Positions 1 to 14,085 of a stretch of 64,000 bases of DNA are shown in pieces. The DNA comes from Chrysomallon squamiferum (lineage: Eukaryota; Mollusca; Gastropoda; Neomphalida; Peltospiridae). Location: NCBI GenBank assembly GCA_012295275.1, contig CM022679.1:9402169-9466168 (forward strand), read 5' to 3'. A model generated the notes under the pieces. It saw only the letters and a program-made list of their open reading frames with translations. It was not told where the DNA came from and ran no database searches. The number at the start of each line of letters is the position of its first letter. Position 1 is the stretch's first letter. A program made the translations under genes and the position numbers.

Positions 1-921
1 CGCAAACTTTAGTAAAGCCTAAAATTTTACATTATGAAAATGTGTTATAATAATATGTTTCAATTATTATCTCATAATGAGACAAAAAGGCACCATTTAA
101 ACACACATATGGTTAAGGATATAAATAAATACATACACAAATAAATGTTCTTATGAGCTACTTTTTTTTCTCTTTTTTTTGACACATTTACTGCTTGTCC
201 TGCAAGTATTAATTATTTACTAAAACAAACTGGTTCCCACGCCTGTAATCCCTCTTTGTTCGAGTATTTCTCTGACAATATATTAGCTACATGGGTGAGC
301 GGAATGTGTGTTTAGCGGCTTCTCCTTTGTTCTCGCTTTCTTTTGTTCTTTCAAACATTTACCTAAGTGGTCATCTGCCGCCATACATGAGGAACTTAAC
401 GTAGCCCTTTAAGTGCGGTGACAAGGCCAGGTACGAAAAAACGAGACACAATATAGTTCGTATAATATACAGCTGTTAAAAAGAAACAATAAAAAAAGTA
501 GATAAATTTCATATATACAGTAATTAATATCTACAGATATATTATACATAAATGATGTTTAGAAATGGTCGTTACGACAGCATTGTTGATAAAGCAACAC
601 CGTTATCGTACATCGGCGCATGAATACAACACTGTCCCAATTGTTGAGCGCGTTTTGAATATTAAGGTACAGCTTATGTTATAATTAGACATTTTTTTGT
701 AATACATTGTTTTGATAGGTATTAGTTTTGTGACATCTTCGCCTGGATAAGTAATCGTGCATTCTGAACTGGACATAGTCAGCAGCGTAACCAGAAATAC
801 AAGCACCTGCTGATGCCACGGCTAGAGGAAAATAATTGTAATTTTTTGTTCTTAACGCACGCAAGAGCTCAGAACTGTCTACATTAGTCTCATCGGTTTG
901 TTGCAGGAATAGGAGAGCATC
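1..921. other. Upstream flank and probable 5' region of l(2)gl
   Basis: No convincing coding exon is visible. The last 120 bases are less AT-rich than the introns. The sequence TTGTTGCAG ends at 905, 16 bases before the l(2)gl start codon, so the first coding exon may be preceded by a separate non-coding exon whose position I cannot fix. Overlapping minus-strand reading frames between 603 and 1065 cover the l(2)gl exon and look like shadows. The promoter itself cannot be placed. Confidence 0.4.
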
Positions 922-1448
922 ATGTTCAAATTTTTTAAAAAGCATCCCCCGAAAGAAGGAGAGGACAGAGACAAGCTGAAGAAGGAGCTGTTCGGATTCA
1001 GGAGGGTAAGTAACAGTAAAAGTAAAAAAAAAAAAATTCTTTAATAAATTTAAGGAAGCGGCCATATTGAATTTGGTGACGGATGAGTCATACGTAGAAC
1101 ACTTGAAACGCCGGCATGTTAAATTTGTATTTATTATTAATTTTTTTAAAGTTAAAAATATTCACGGAATTGTAACTGATATCTCTTTGTACGATACCAG
1201 TGAGGTAGTCCCTGCCGTCGTAATCGATATCACATTATCAGATACCAGCCAGCGAGTACTTGGCCTTAGGCCCACCACCAGTTGCCCCCCTTCGTTTTTT
1301 CCCATAAAATAACAGATTTATTTGATAGGGTTAAGTGTAATAAAAACTCTAATGAATAGTGATACATATTTTATCACTTTATATATTTTTAAAAATATAA
1401 TTATATTTAACACAACGTTAATAATAGTTTTAAAATTTTTTATTTTAA

Positions 1449-1481
<33 letters not shown>

Positions 1482-4400
1482 ATTTTTCATTATTATTATT
1501 TTTTTTTCTAACATTTTTAAATACCATAATTGTGTAGTTAATCAAAGTTAATGAAATGCAGGATCATTGTTGCATTAGCTGACAAATTAGGTTTCTGTGA
1601 CATAGGCTAGTTCATAATCATATGATTCACAGACAAATTAAAATATGTCATTTATCATAAAACCATCAAGCAGGTAAATTTATCACCTGTCTTTCTTCAG
1701 CAGTAAATCTATATTCAATAACATGATTCACTTTTAAACTTTGCTACAACAGATTCAATAAAGGTAACTGGGTAGCTGAAAAAGATTACCAATTTTATAT
1801 GTATATTGCAATGATTTATGTGGTTCCAAGTTCAAAAAAACGTGTTAAGTAAACATTTTCTTGATGTTAAAGTACAGGTTAAGTGTTAAAAAAAAAAACA
1901 AATTTCCGTTATGATTCATTGAAACTACTGCAGACAGTTTTTTTCTTTGATTTGTAAAAACTGATAATAATTTTATACAGAAAGTTTTAAGAGGAAAAAC
2001 TGCTCAAGCTCAGCTTGCAGAACAGTTTATTTTATTGTATAATTTATTAATACATCCTCAAATACAATGTGTGTATAAACATGTTTTGACTTTGTATTAC
2101 GTTTCTTGAAAAACACTGTAATATTTATCCAAGGAATCAAGTAAAGATTAACAAAACAAAGCAATATAAAAAATTTCAGAGTGCCCCTATTGAGAATAAA
2201 TAATTTGCAAGACATTTTCTATGGAGGTATAAACAAAGTGATATCCAGTTCAACTGTAATAAGATCAGTGGTTCATATTCCATTGATCATGAACACAGAA
2301 ATATTTTATACTAGTTCTTTGAATATTATTTAATTTTAAGCATATCTATGTATGTATAATAAGCATTTCTGTAATATTTATATCAATTTACAGTAGTACA
2401 CACCTTATTTATTTTTTAATCACTATTACTATTTTTAAATATTGTTTCTTGTTTTCAGTATTCAGTTGCATATCTATGTTGTTATTTAATTTTCAGTGTG
2501 TGGAGCATGGATTCCCAAGCAAACCAAGTGCTTTGGCTCATGATCCTAAACTGAACTTGTTAGCAATTGGAACCAAATCAGGAGTTGTTAAAGTGTATCC
2601 TTTAAAAAAAATAAAACCAATTAGGTAGTGTTTTAAGTAGTTTATTTTTGCTAAGTACATGTTATTTGATAGTAATTAAAATGTGTATACATGCCCACCC
2701 ATGCATACAGTCTGTGTAGAAAATAAACATGGAATTTGTATCTATCCATCTTACTATATTCTAAAATCCTATTTCAGATAAAATATGCCTAACTTTGTCT
2801 TAATATGAAACAATGTTCAATTTCAAAATACAGTAAATAATAGATTTTTTTTTTTTTAAAGTGAAATTGTGAAATAATGATTTAAAATAATAGTGAATAG
2901 TCTTCTGTAACAGATTTATTATTTTATTTTATTTTATTTTATTTTATTATTTTTTATTTTATTTTATCATTATTATGGGTTTTTTTTTTTTTACACATTT
3001 CCTGTTTGGTTGTAACGGCAGAGAGGTGTCAAGTTACAAGAGTTTATTTCTACAAAGTGGGAGTTACACGCTCATGTTACACTTCACTCTACAACTTTCA
3101 CTGGCTTGGCAAACAAATCTATGCCATATATGTGTAGTAACCTAATTAATCATAGTTGTGACATAATTGTGCAGGATGTCTTGTCTAACACACTGACATT
3201 GTTTTGGGGTGATTCAGATAACCCTAGGTTGGCTTTATATGGTACTAGAACAAATCTTGAGTGTATTTGTTAAATGGGAAGTACAGAATTCTGAATACTG
3301 GGAAAATTGGATTAAAACATGAATATTAGAAGTGGAAACGAATGGATGGACACAAAGCTGTTCAGTTTCAGCATTTCTGACACAAGCTAATCCAGATAAT
3401 AACTTAAATGTCTTCATAAAATTATTCATTTTTCATTCCTCACATAGCTTACAAATCACCTCACCAAACACAATGTTTGCATTCACATTTTTCTTTTTAT
3501 TTCCATAACGTTTTAAGTCTATAAATAAAATAATCTTCTTCAAGGATTATCTTTGCTAAGGATAATTAACTTTATTTGTGGTTAGAACCAATAGGATTAT
3601 TTTCTTTTAAGCTGGAATTATTATTGCATTGCTGTCATTATACTTGGGTAGTTTTTTTTTTTTTTTTCTTCTTTTTTTTTTTTTATGGAAAAATAAATTA
3701 AAAATAATTAAAATAAAATAATAAATAATTTTTTATATATTTTAAAGCTTTTCATTTTATTCAATTTGATAATTTAAGTTATAAATCCACAATAATGTGA
3801 AATGCAGATTTTAAGTTTTTGTCTGTTTGTAAATTATTCATTTCTAATTTATTCTGGGACCAAGGGCTAGTCTACCACATCATTTAATCAGATTATTCAA
3901 GCTGTACTTATGACATAACTTCCATTTCCTTTGTTATCTGCAGATTTTTTTTTTGTATACTTGTTAACATCACAGGTGAAAAAGCCTGTGAATGGATTGA
4001 TTGATATAATAGCAGTGCTTGTAGCAACACCTGTTCTCACCTGCCTGTTTGATCATTAGAACGTGTTTGTTAATGTTTTTGTCTGCTTGTATCTGGTAAT
4101 TTGAAATAAGAGTGGACGATGGGCAGGCAAGCATCACATGAAATGGTTCTGATAAATTTTTATTAGTCATTGTTGGTGATTAAAATACAATAGGATGGAA
4201 TAAAATAAATTGGTGTTTTCTTGTACATTTATCAGTAAGCAGATAACAGTATAAATAAAAAAAATACTGATTTTTATTTTCAAAAACACTTTTTAAAAAT
4301 TAATTTATTTAATTTCTTTTTTTTTTTTTTTTTTTGACAGAAGCAAATTGTAGTACTATATAAATTATGGGAATCGGCATGTAAATTGTTTAGTTTTGAA

Positions 4401-7400
4401 AGATAATTAATAGATTAAAACAAAAAGTTAAAAACAAAAAATCTCACCAACAATGAATCTTGAAATTTTTAAAGAATTTTCAGTCAGTTAAACTTTTGTC
4501 TGTTTTTCAGTGAGCAATTTATTAAATACTTAAATACATGCATTCCGGTCTGTGGGAAGTCGCACATTAATAATAATTTGTTGGTAATTTTTTTTAAAAA
4601 GCACTTCACTGCTTGGTAGCAACATATTTCCTCACTCATTATCTGAATAGTTCTTTGCAGTAAGTCTGGAAATACAAGTCACAACAGTAATAATAGATTA
4701 AACTATGCTGTTGAATAAAACATTTCTTTATGCACTTAATACATATAGGTTACATTCTACTTACTGTGAGAATTTCATGACTCATGCAGACAAATCACAC
4801 TCAAAGTGGTGTTCAGTAGTTTCGGACAGAATCTAGGTTAATTACTTTGTAGTGGAATAATTTGTATCAACATGGACAGAACTGCTTAACACAGTATTAC
4901 AATGTACTTCATTACAGCTATACAGTATGAAATATAATTCTGTATATAAAGTGATACAATGTACCAATACAAGAATAAAGTAATAAAATGTACAGTTTAA
5001 TACTATGTATTTCAGAGAAAGCTTCAATTAACAATATACCAATGCAAGCATAAACTAATACAGTGTATTTTAGTGTAAAAACCCCCAATAATAATAAAAA
5101 CATTGAATATTGCAATTCAGATATAAACTTAATACAATGTGCCAGTGCAAGTGGGGGAATCACACAATGTTCCAGTGCATGTATTAACTAATGCAGTATA
5201 TTTCAGTGAAAGTATAAAATTAATTTAGTGTAAACAAACATTGTAATACCTCTGGATTTTGTACATTATGTTGCCATGATTGTATTATAAAATTTGCTTT
5301 GCAACACTTTAAATTTTGATGATGAAATTGAAGCTGAGTAAAATCCTTTTTTTCCTAGACTAGTGGGGAAAATGAAAGTTTTAGTGAGAGGAGAAGTCTT
5401 AATTTGTGTCAGGGGATAAATGAGTCCATTGGTAAGTTGTTGACCAGGGACTGATGATAATGAACGATCAATTTGGCCATTTCCTATTATGACAGCCTTG
5501 GCAAAGTTCAGATAAAGGTTAAATTTTGGCAGCAGAAAAATATAGCATACTTGTGTCATTTTGTATGTGGGTGTTAAAATCATGATAAAAGGGTAAAAAC
5601 AATAATAAATATTAATTATAATTAACAGTAAACCAAAGCAGAAATTATTCCAAAGACATCAGGTGCCACTTTCTGTATTTGTTCATGCAGTAAAGCAATA
5701 TAGATTTTTAAAAATAAATATTGTTTCCATATATAGATAATATAAAGCAGCCTGTTCTTTGTGATTCTGCTTGATGATCATAGTCTTTGTCATCTGTTTT
5801 ATCTTCTCATCATTGATTTTCAGCATTTTCAGCTCTGATTATTTTTCATTGTCATTATGTACAATACGTAATTACATACAATTGTTTTGTTATCATTACT
5901 GGTTAGAACTTAATTGCTTTGAGAGTGAGTGTATTTTCACCAGTTTAAACTGCACATTGTAAAATTTTATATTTTCACTAATGTTATTTTACATTAGCCA
6001 TTTAAGTCTTCAACAAAACCGGATTACACACAAATAATAGTAAATTATTTATTACAAAGATACATTGACACACAGAAGTGTTAACTATGTTGTACATATT
6101 TTTCCCTCCACACTGAAGTTGAAGAACTGTATAATACAATGTTTTCACCTTAATGTATTTCTTTGTTACAGAATGTTACTAAAATAGATAGGGACTATAA
6201 TTACGCTGTTCTGTATAATATAAAAAAAACATTAACATGATTGCACTTCCTTGACATTTAAAAGTGTAGGAGCTCCAGGTGTGGAATTCTCTAATCAGCA
6301 CACACAAGATGTTTCAGTGGTCCAGCTCTTCTTTCTATCTGAACAGGTAAGAATTAATGTATTGTTTAATTATAAATTAATCATGTTATATGTTATATTC
6401 CTGTCTGGAAATGCAAAAGTGTTTTATTGTTTTATAAAATGTTGTTGTGGTTGGTATTTATTTATTTATTTATTTATTTATTCTTAAAAAACAACAAAAA
6501 AAACATATATTTGAAAATACTTTTTTTTAAGGGTATACCTTTATCTAATAGTTTAATTGATGTTTCATCAATTTCATTCTGTTGGTCTGTCTATGTCTTC
6601 ATCTGTATCCAGAGGTTACAGATTATCTTCATAGCACATATATATTAGTGAATATATTTCTCAGTAAATAAATTAAGTTCATGTGTTCAATTTGACAATG
6701 TGTTTTTTATTCAGGCCAGACTTATTAGTTTCTGTAGTGACAACACCCTTCACCTGTGGGAGATCAATGTCAGGAATGGAAACTCTGTTCTGGAAGAGGT
6801 TAAAGAATTTTCCATGGAAAACAAGTGAGTAGCTGTTTTACTTACCATGGTAACTCTCAGTGTTAAATTATTTCACTTAGAAGAAGATGATGGGCCAGTT
6901 AATAACAAAACAACTGAACATTTTAAATGTCATTATCTTGTAAAACAGTATCTGTCTGACTCACTTTATGTATGAAGAACATTAAAATTTAGGGAAGATA
7001 TTGAAATTCATCATTTTATTTCATATTTATATATTTCTGAGTTGACAAGGTTGAAGTATATTTTTAAAGATTATTTTATAGATGAAATTGGCTAGAATGG
7101 ACTTTACTTTAGAATACTTCAGGCAAATGGCTGTGAATTTATCAGCAAATCTCACTGGTAGTGGTACTTAAGATGAGAGTGCTACATTTTACTGTTATTT
7201 TTATAATACATCAGTATGCATTAACTGCACAGTATGGTTTGTTTTTGTTGTTTGCATGCAGTGTATCACTATCAATATTTCATTGTCGTTTGCAGTAAAA
7301 CTAAGACCATCTCAACGTGCTCTTTGTCTCTGAATGAAGAATATCTGTACATGGGCACAGAGGGAGGCAATATCCACATACTGAACATTTCCACCTTCAA

Positions 7401-10400
7401 GCTGGAGGAGCAGGTCGTCTACCAAGATGTGGTCATGCAAAAGTAAGTTGTCTGGATCCTTAATAAATATCATGTACAGTAAAAGACCTCAACAGCACAC
7501 AGCAAGAATTACACGTTATGTTACATACAGTTCAGGTGCTGAAAATGAACTCCATAAGAAAAAAAGTGTACATTTTACAGGCTCTGTTTCATGATGAACT
7601 ATTCCATAGATGTCATGCAACTACTGAATTTGTAACATTTTAATTTTTGGCAGTCTTAACTTTTGGCAGTGAAGAACAGCTGACAGTAATTACTGTATGG
7701 AAATGTAAGTTTACACAATTATGTAATGAATTTCTTTATTTTACAGTGTTCCAGATGATTTCAAAGTGAATCCTGGAGCAGTAGAGGCCATTGCAGTTCA
7801 CCCTACAAACAAAGACAAGGTAACAAAAATGTCATCATTGGATGAGTGTTTGTTCTGTCCTTTTTCTGAGAAAAATATATCTCTATTCAAATTTAAAATG
7901 TTAAGGAAGTGTTCTGTGCATGCTTATTTGCCTGTTGTAATGATGTGGGTGTGAAATGATTTATTTTTATAAATTTCTAAGCATTTTTCCAGTTGTTTTT
8001 TCCTTATGAAACCTTTCCAGTTTATGATGATTCTTGGCTTATCTGTTTATATAAAAGAATAACTAAATGAGATCATTACCAAGTATAAGCATCTGCTGAT
8101 TAATTTTTACATAACTGAAGTCTGAATATTAAATAGATAGACTGGATCTTGCAGGACTGTCTTTATATGAATACTTATTTAGACATTAATTTTACTAAAT
8201 AATGACTTCAGCAGCTGAATCTCATCACTGGCTTAGAACATAACAGAGCAGCAATGAAAAGCACTCGATATGTATTTGACCCTTTCACCCATAATGACAT
8301 GAACTGTATTCACCTACCCTTTGGCTTCCTGTCACAAAAGTGCCTGACTGCATACTTCAGTAATTTGTTCATCTGTAGGAAAACTGAAGTAATGGGAAAT
8401 CAGTTTTTATTTAATTACTGGGAGTGTTCTTGCTTTTGGAAATGAATTTTTAAAAATCAAACATGAATATTTATAACTATGGTTGTTTCCTTCATTATAG
8501 ATTTCTTTCTAAAATGATTAATGGGGACATTTATGGTCAGAACATTCAGTTCACAGGAATAATTCCATCAGAAAGTCATTTATAACTTTTTTCCTTATAC
8601 CAGCACAATAAAAATGTAACAAAAATATATATATATATATATATGTATGTATTTTCATGTTCTATGGCTTTTTAAAAAATTTTGTTCTCCCCCTTTTTAT
8701 TTCAATACAAACACTTGGATCTATGATTTGCATTTCAAATCGGCAATTGATCACCTGTTTATCAGACAAGGAAATTAAATTGATTTGTATATTTAAAGTT
8801 CTGAAATACTGGCACATAAGCACTCTGTTGGAGTTCAAAGGGCAATGAGAAAATTTTAAAAATTGTAGTGAAAATAATTAAACTAATTACAGGAAGACCA
8901 AAGCCAAAATGGGTGTTAAAACAAACTGTTCATTGTTAATCATCAGAATCTATAAATTAAATTTGTAATTAAAAACATAATTAAAAATAAATAAATCAGC
9001 AAACCCTGCTTTTGATGTTTATAATGTGTCAACATTGCAAATTTTCCTTTGTTAATTTGATTCTTTGATGTTGAATACCCTTTTTTTTCATAGTAAAGAT
9101 GCTAGTGATAGAGCTAAACATACAAAAGCTATTATACAAAATATAAACTTGGAAAAAATCTCCTGATGGTGATATATGATTGTATTGCAGTTTCTAATTG
9201 GTTACAACAGAGGTTTGGTTGTTCTGTGGGACAACAAAGAAAGTAATGCTGACCAAACATACAATGCCACACAGGTAAGACACTATTTGTTTTCAAATAT
9301 CTTTTTTATATTCTAAAATTTTTTTATTATTCCTTGTAGAATTTGCTTATAATTTACCAAGTATCAAAATGTTAAAAAAAAAGAAAAAAAGTCAGTAGTT
9401 CACTTATTATCTCTGAAATCAGATAATACAGAAATACGTTTTTTCATGTAATAATAATAATAGTAATAAGTGTTACACAAAATTGTTATTATCATCATGA
9501 TTATCATCATCATCATTATCATTACATGATTCGCAGCAGTTGGAAAGTCTTTCGTGGAACCGCAATGGTGAACTGTTTATGAGTGCTCATGCTGATGGCA
9601 GCTACATTGTCTGGAGTTCAACTGATTCAGCAGCTCCAAAAGAACCATCAACCACTCCATATGGTAAGTTAGCCAGCCATTAACAGTGGCCACCATGTCA
9701 ACCAGTCATTTTAATATTTAAAAAAAAAAAAAAATTATTTTATTTTTAATTATTAATATTTTAAGACAATTTTTAATTATTTTAAGATAATTTATATATG
9801 ATGAAAGATCATAAATGTGTTGACACAGCATTTGTACTGGTAGTGGATACATAATTTTGTTTTTCCCTCTATAACAGTTATCTAACCTTTTAGAGTTATC
9901 TTCTCTTGTTCCAGATAAAGAACATTAAAAGCGTTAAGAACTGTCGAAATTATTTCTTAAATATTTCATTTTTAAAATTATTTTTGATTTAGCACTATTA
10001 TCACAAATGTTATTTGTCCATTTTTACAGAAGAAGTAAATGTTAGAAAATTACAGATATTTTAATTAATCTTCTTTTATTTTTTTTTTTTTTTTCAGGAC
10101 CATTCCCATGCAAGGCTATCAGCAAATTGGTGTGGAACACTGCTAAAGCGTAAGACAGTCTTAAATTAATCTGGTTTTAAAGAGTCAGCGGTTTTTTTGA
10201 GCTTTTTCTTAATTTTTTTTTTTAATTTTTGTAAATCCTAGATTTGACATATTTATTATTAAGTAATTGTTTTAAGGTTCTGACATTTTATTTCTTATTT
10301 AAAATTTATGATCATTTCCAAAAATCTTTATTTTTCAGAGATCCCTTCATCATATTTTCCGGAGGCATGCCACGAGCCAGCTATGGAGAAAAGCACACAA

Positions 10401-13400
10401 TCAGTGTGATGCAGGCTGAGAACCATGTTGTGTTTGACTTCACATCAAGAATCGTGGACTTCATAACCATCACCCGCGCACAGGAGAACAGCCAGACAGA
10501 CGGAAGACCTGGTGAATATTTCTCATAATATCTTGTATAGCAACAGTTGTGTAGTATCTGTTTACTGTTTGAATAAAAAATATTTTTTAAAAATTTTAAA
10601 AATCCACAAAAAACCCCAAAACTTATGTCTTGGGTACTGTAACTGTTAGAAAACTCTGTATATACTATTTTCAAATCCAAGAATATATACCCCAAATCAG
10701 AGAAAAGATAATCATAGTCATAATAATCAGATATATTGGAAATAAATTTTGTGTAGGAATTTACAGTAATTGTTCTGAATACAAAAAGTAATTATTTATC
10801 ATGATTCCATTTTAATTTATACTTAAAATAGGCTAGCAGATAATTCAAGATAATTATTAACAATTGGTTTTCAGTTTTAGATAAACATTCAACTTCATTC
10901 ACTAGTTAGTGCCTAGATAAAGCAAATCGTTTTCATCTTTCAAAATGTGGTATTTAGAGTCATAATGATACATTACCTGATGCTTTATATATACATATTT
11001 TTTTAAAATGAAACTGAACCCATATAACTGACATTATGTTAAATATCATTAACTGATCCTTTAGTACTTTATAAAACATTACACAGTTATCAGTCTTTTT
11101 CTCTTGTACACAGTATAAACTAACTGTTTCAGAATATGACGAGCCCCACACCCTGATAGCTCTGATGGAGGAAGAGCTTGTTGTCATCGACCTGGACACC
11201 AACAACTGGCCTGTCATTCGCTTGCCGTACCTCAACAGTATTCACTCATCGGCCATCACGTGTTCACACCACGTCTGCAACGTACCAGATCAGCTGTGGC
11301 AGAAAATCATGGATGCCGGGGCTGGGCAGAACAAGAATTATTCACCAAGGGTGAGATAAAAGAGTATTTTGCTTTTAAGATTAAGATGTCCCCATGAATA
11401 AGTTGTTGCATTTATTACCTATAGTGAATTTCTGTTACAGAATATCAATTGATTTGTTTTATTTTTTGAATTGAATCAACAGCACTGTGTTCATGTAGAC
11501 CTGTTTTAGGTGTTAGACCAGTTGGATAGATTTTTAATAATGTGGATATTTTTGTATGTCAGTTTTCTGCATTGTTGATCCAGATCATACCATCCTTAAC
11601 GCCAATGAACAGGTGCTTGTGGAGCAGGGAAATAATGTTTTTCACTTCGTGGAGATTGTGTTTTTCTGTAACATTCTAAATATTTTATTTTCAGGAATGG
11701 CCAATTAATGGTGGGAAGTGTTTATCAAAAGATCCATCCAGCAAAGATCTACTGCTGACAGGGTAAGAACACCTACACACATACTTTTTATTATGTCTCA
11801 TAGTGTACAAAGATAATTATTATTTTTGTAAACTAGTCCAGTTCCATTGATGATTCAAAATGATCTAATGATAAATTAAAGCTTGTGTGGATATATGAAA
11901 ATGTCCAGATTTCATTTAGAAGTAACCTCAGATATGAGAATATTTTTGCATGATTTCAATAATATTAACCTGGAAGATTGGTCATTTTTGTTTTAAAAAT
12001 CTTAGCTGTGAAGATGGCTCCAGTAAGATTGTTGTTTTAATATTTTAAGTCCCCCTGTCCCCACAAAGGGCAGTAAGCCTGTTTATAAAAATGGTAGCCA
12101 TTAACACAGAGCTGTATTGTTTTAGTTAATTATTTGTAATAATTTTAGTTCACAAACACGGGTCAGTAAACATTTTTTAAATGATTGTAGCCATGAAGAT
12201 GGGTCAATAAGGTTCTGGAATGCATCCGGCATTGATCTGAAGTTGATATACCGACTGTCCACAAGCAAGTTGTTTGGAGAACAAAGTCACATGGATTTAA
12301 ACTCTGGTGAAGAAGATGAATGGCCACCCTTCAGACAGGTATTTTAAAGTCTTATCACTGAAATAAAACTGATATAGAACTGGTATTGCCTATTCTGAAA
12401 CAAAACCAATATTACCTATTCAGAATCAAAACCAGTATTATCTATTCTGAAAAAACCCTGTATTTGCCTAATCTGAAATAAAACCAGTATTTGTCTATTC
12501 TGAAATAAAACCTGCATTATCTATTTTCAAATAAAACGTATTATCTATTCTGAAATAAAACCAGTAATACCTATTCTGGAATAAAAGTGTTAACCTATCC
12601 TAAAAAAAAATGTAGATCAAGTTGTAATAAATCTTTTTTAATTATTTGATAATCTGATGACATCCTGATACTCAGCTTGCTGTCATTTAGCCAGTCTTAG
12701 TCTACAAGAATAAAACCTTTAATTTTTTTCTATTTGGCTGTCATTTCAGGTTGGTACGTTTGACCCATACAGCGATGATCCAAGGCTGGGAATTCAGAAA
12801 ATAGTCCTGTGTCCACTGAGTGAGGTTCTGGTTGTCGCGGGAACAGCTGGACAGGTCATCATCTATCAGATGGAGCGCGAGGAGAGGGAACAAGAGGTGA
12901 AGGCTGTCACAGTGAACATTGTCAACGACCGCGACAGCTTCGTTTGGAAAGGACATGAAGCTTTGCCGCCAAGGACTGGTGATATTAAATTCGATGCTGG
13001 TTACCAGGCAACATGTATGATGCAGTTGTACCCACCAGCTGCTTGTACAGCCATGACAATACATTCAGAATGGCAGCTGTAAGAATTTTATTTTATTTTT
13101 TTATTTTTTTTATCTAGTTTATATCAAAACAGTTTTACAGTCTAATTTGGAAAAGAAAATTTTCATAAAATATTACTGAAATGTAATAACCATTAACTTT
13201 CATTTTAATAATCTGTAACTAGATATATTTGAATTATGTTTGAAATTACATTACTGGATGCAATGCATTGTTTGTTTCATACGTTTTTATCTTGAGACAA
13301 ACAAAAATTAAGTATCTACTCGTAGAACATCAGATGTTTTATTGTGTGATTTTAAACACATTGTAGTACATTGTAGTATAGCCATTGAAGTTGTGCTCCT

Positions 13401-14048
13401 TATATCTGCTTACTTAGAACATTGTTTTAAAATACTGTTGTACATTGTAGTGTGGCTGCTGGTACAGCTCATGGCTTTGGCCTCTTTGACTATGTTCAGA
13501 AAAAAGAAGTAGCAACACAGTGTACGTTAAATCCCACAGGTAAGGAAGTAACATTCTTATTATAGAAAATATCATTTAAAAAAAAAAAAAAACACAAAAA
13601 AACCAGTAACCAATAAATTTCTATACCTTATCTCTTCAAAAGAAATTTTATAGCTTAGTTTTTCTTTATAAAATTTATATGGCTTTCTTTATTTTGGTTT
13701 TCATAATTATTATTGTGTAAAGACTGCTTTCCAATGGATCTTTAACTCAAAAATATGCCACAATTAAATAATGTATTCATGATACTTTCTTAATAAACAC
13801 ACTCATGCCTGTTCTTTATATTTAATTAATTACTGATTTTTCACAGATTTGTCTGGGCAATTCTGAGACTCCAATGTCCAGACGTAAATCTTTAAAAAAA
13901 TCTCTGCGAGAATCATTCAGACGTCTGAGGAGACGCAGATCACACATAAAACAGAGAGACGAAAAAGCCAAGGAAAAAACGTAACTACTGACACTTTTAC
14001 TGTACCATTGTTATTCCTTTTCTTTCTTTCTTTTGTTTCTCTTTTTTC

Positions 14049-14085
<37 letters not shown>

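Larger units (their letters stand above)
2595..6264 (+). other. l(2)gl intron 2 (3.7 kb)
   Basis: The frame is kept only by using donor GTATCC after 2594 and an acceptor ending TTTAAAAG at 6264, which joins exons as ...[10 protein letters not shown]; the more obvious TGTAG at 6265-6269 breaks the frame. Contents: a TTTTA microsatellite near 2928-2966, long T runs near 3650 and 4320, and a degenerate minisatellite at about 4887-5240. No coding exon found. Confidence 0.55.

Noticed and set aside
685-1065. Minus-strand 126-residue protein over the l(2)gl start
   Set aside because: It overlaps the conserved first l(2)gl exon on the other strand and has no recognisable domain.
9485-9530. ATC tract before l(2)gl exon 8 as a CRISPR-like or regulatory array
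   Set aside because: It is a short interrupted ATC/ATT microsatellite; there are no repeat-spacer units anywhere in the window.
13864-13866. TGA in l(2)gl exon 16 as a selenocysteine codon or programmed stop
   Set aside because: The codon lies immediately before a frame change into a conserved block; recoding would not restore that frame, whereas one surplus base does.
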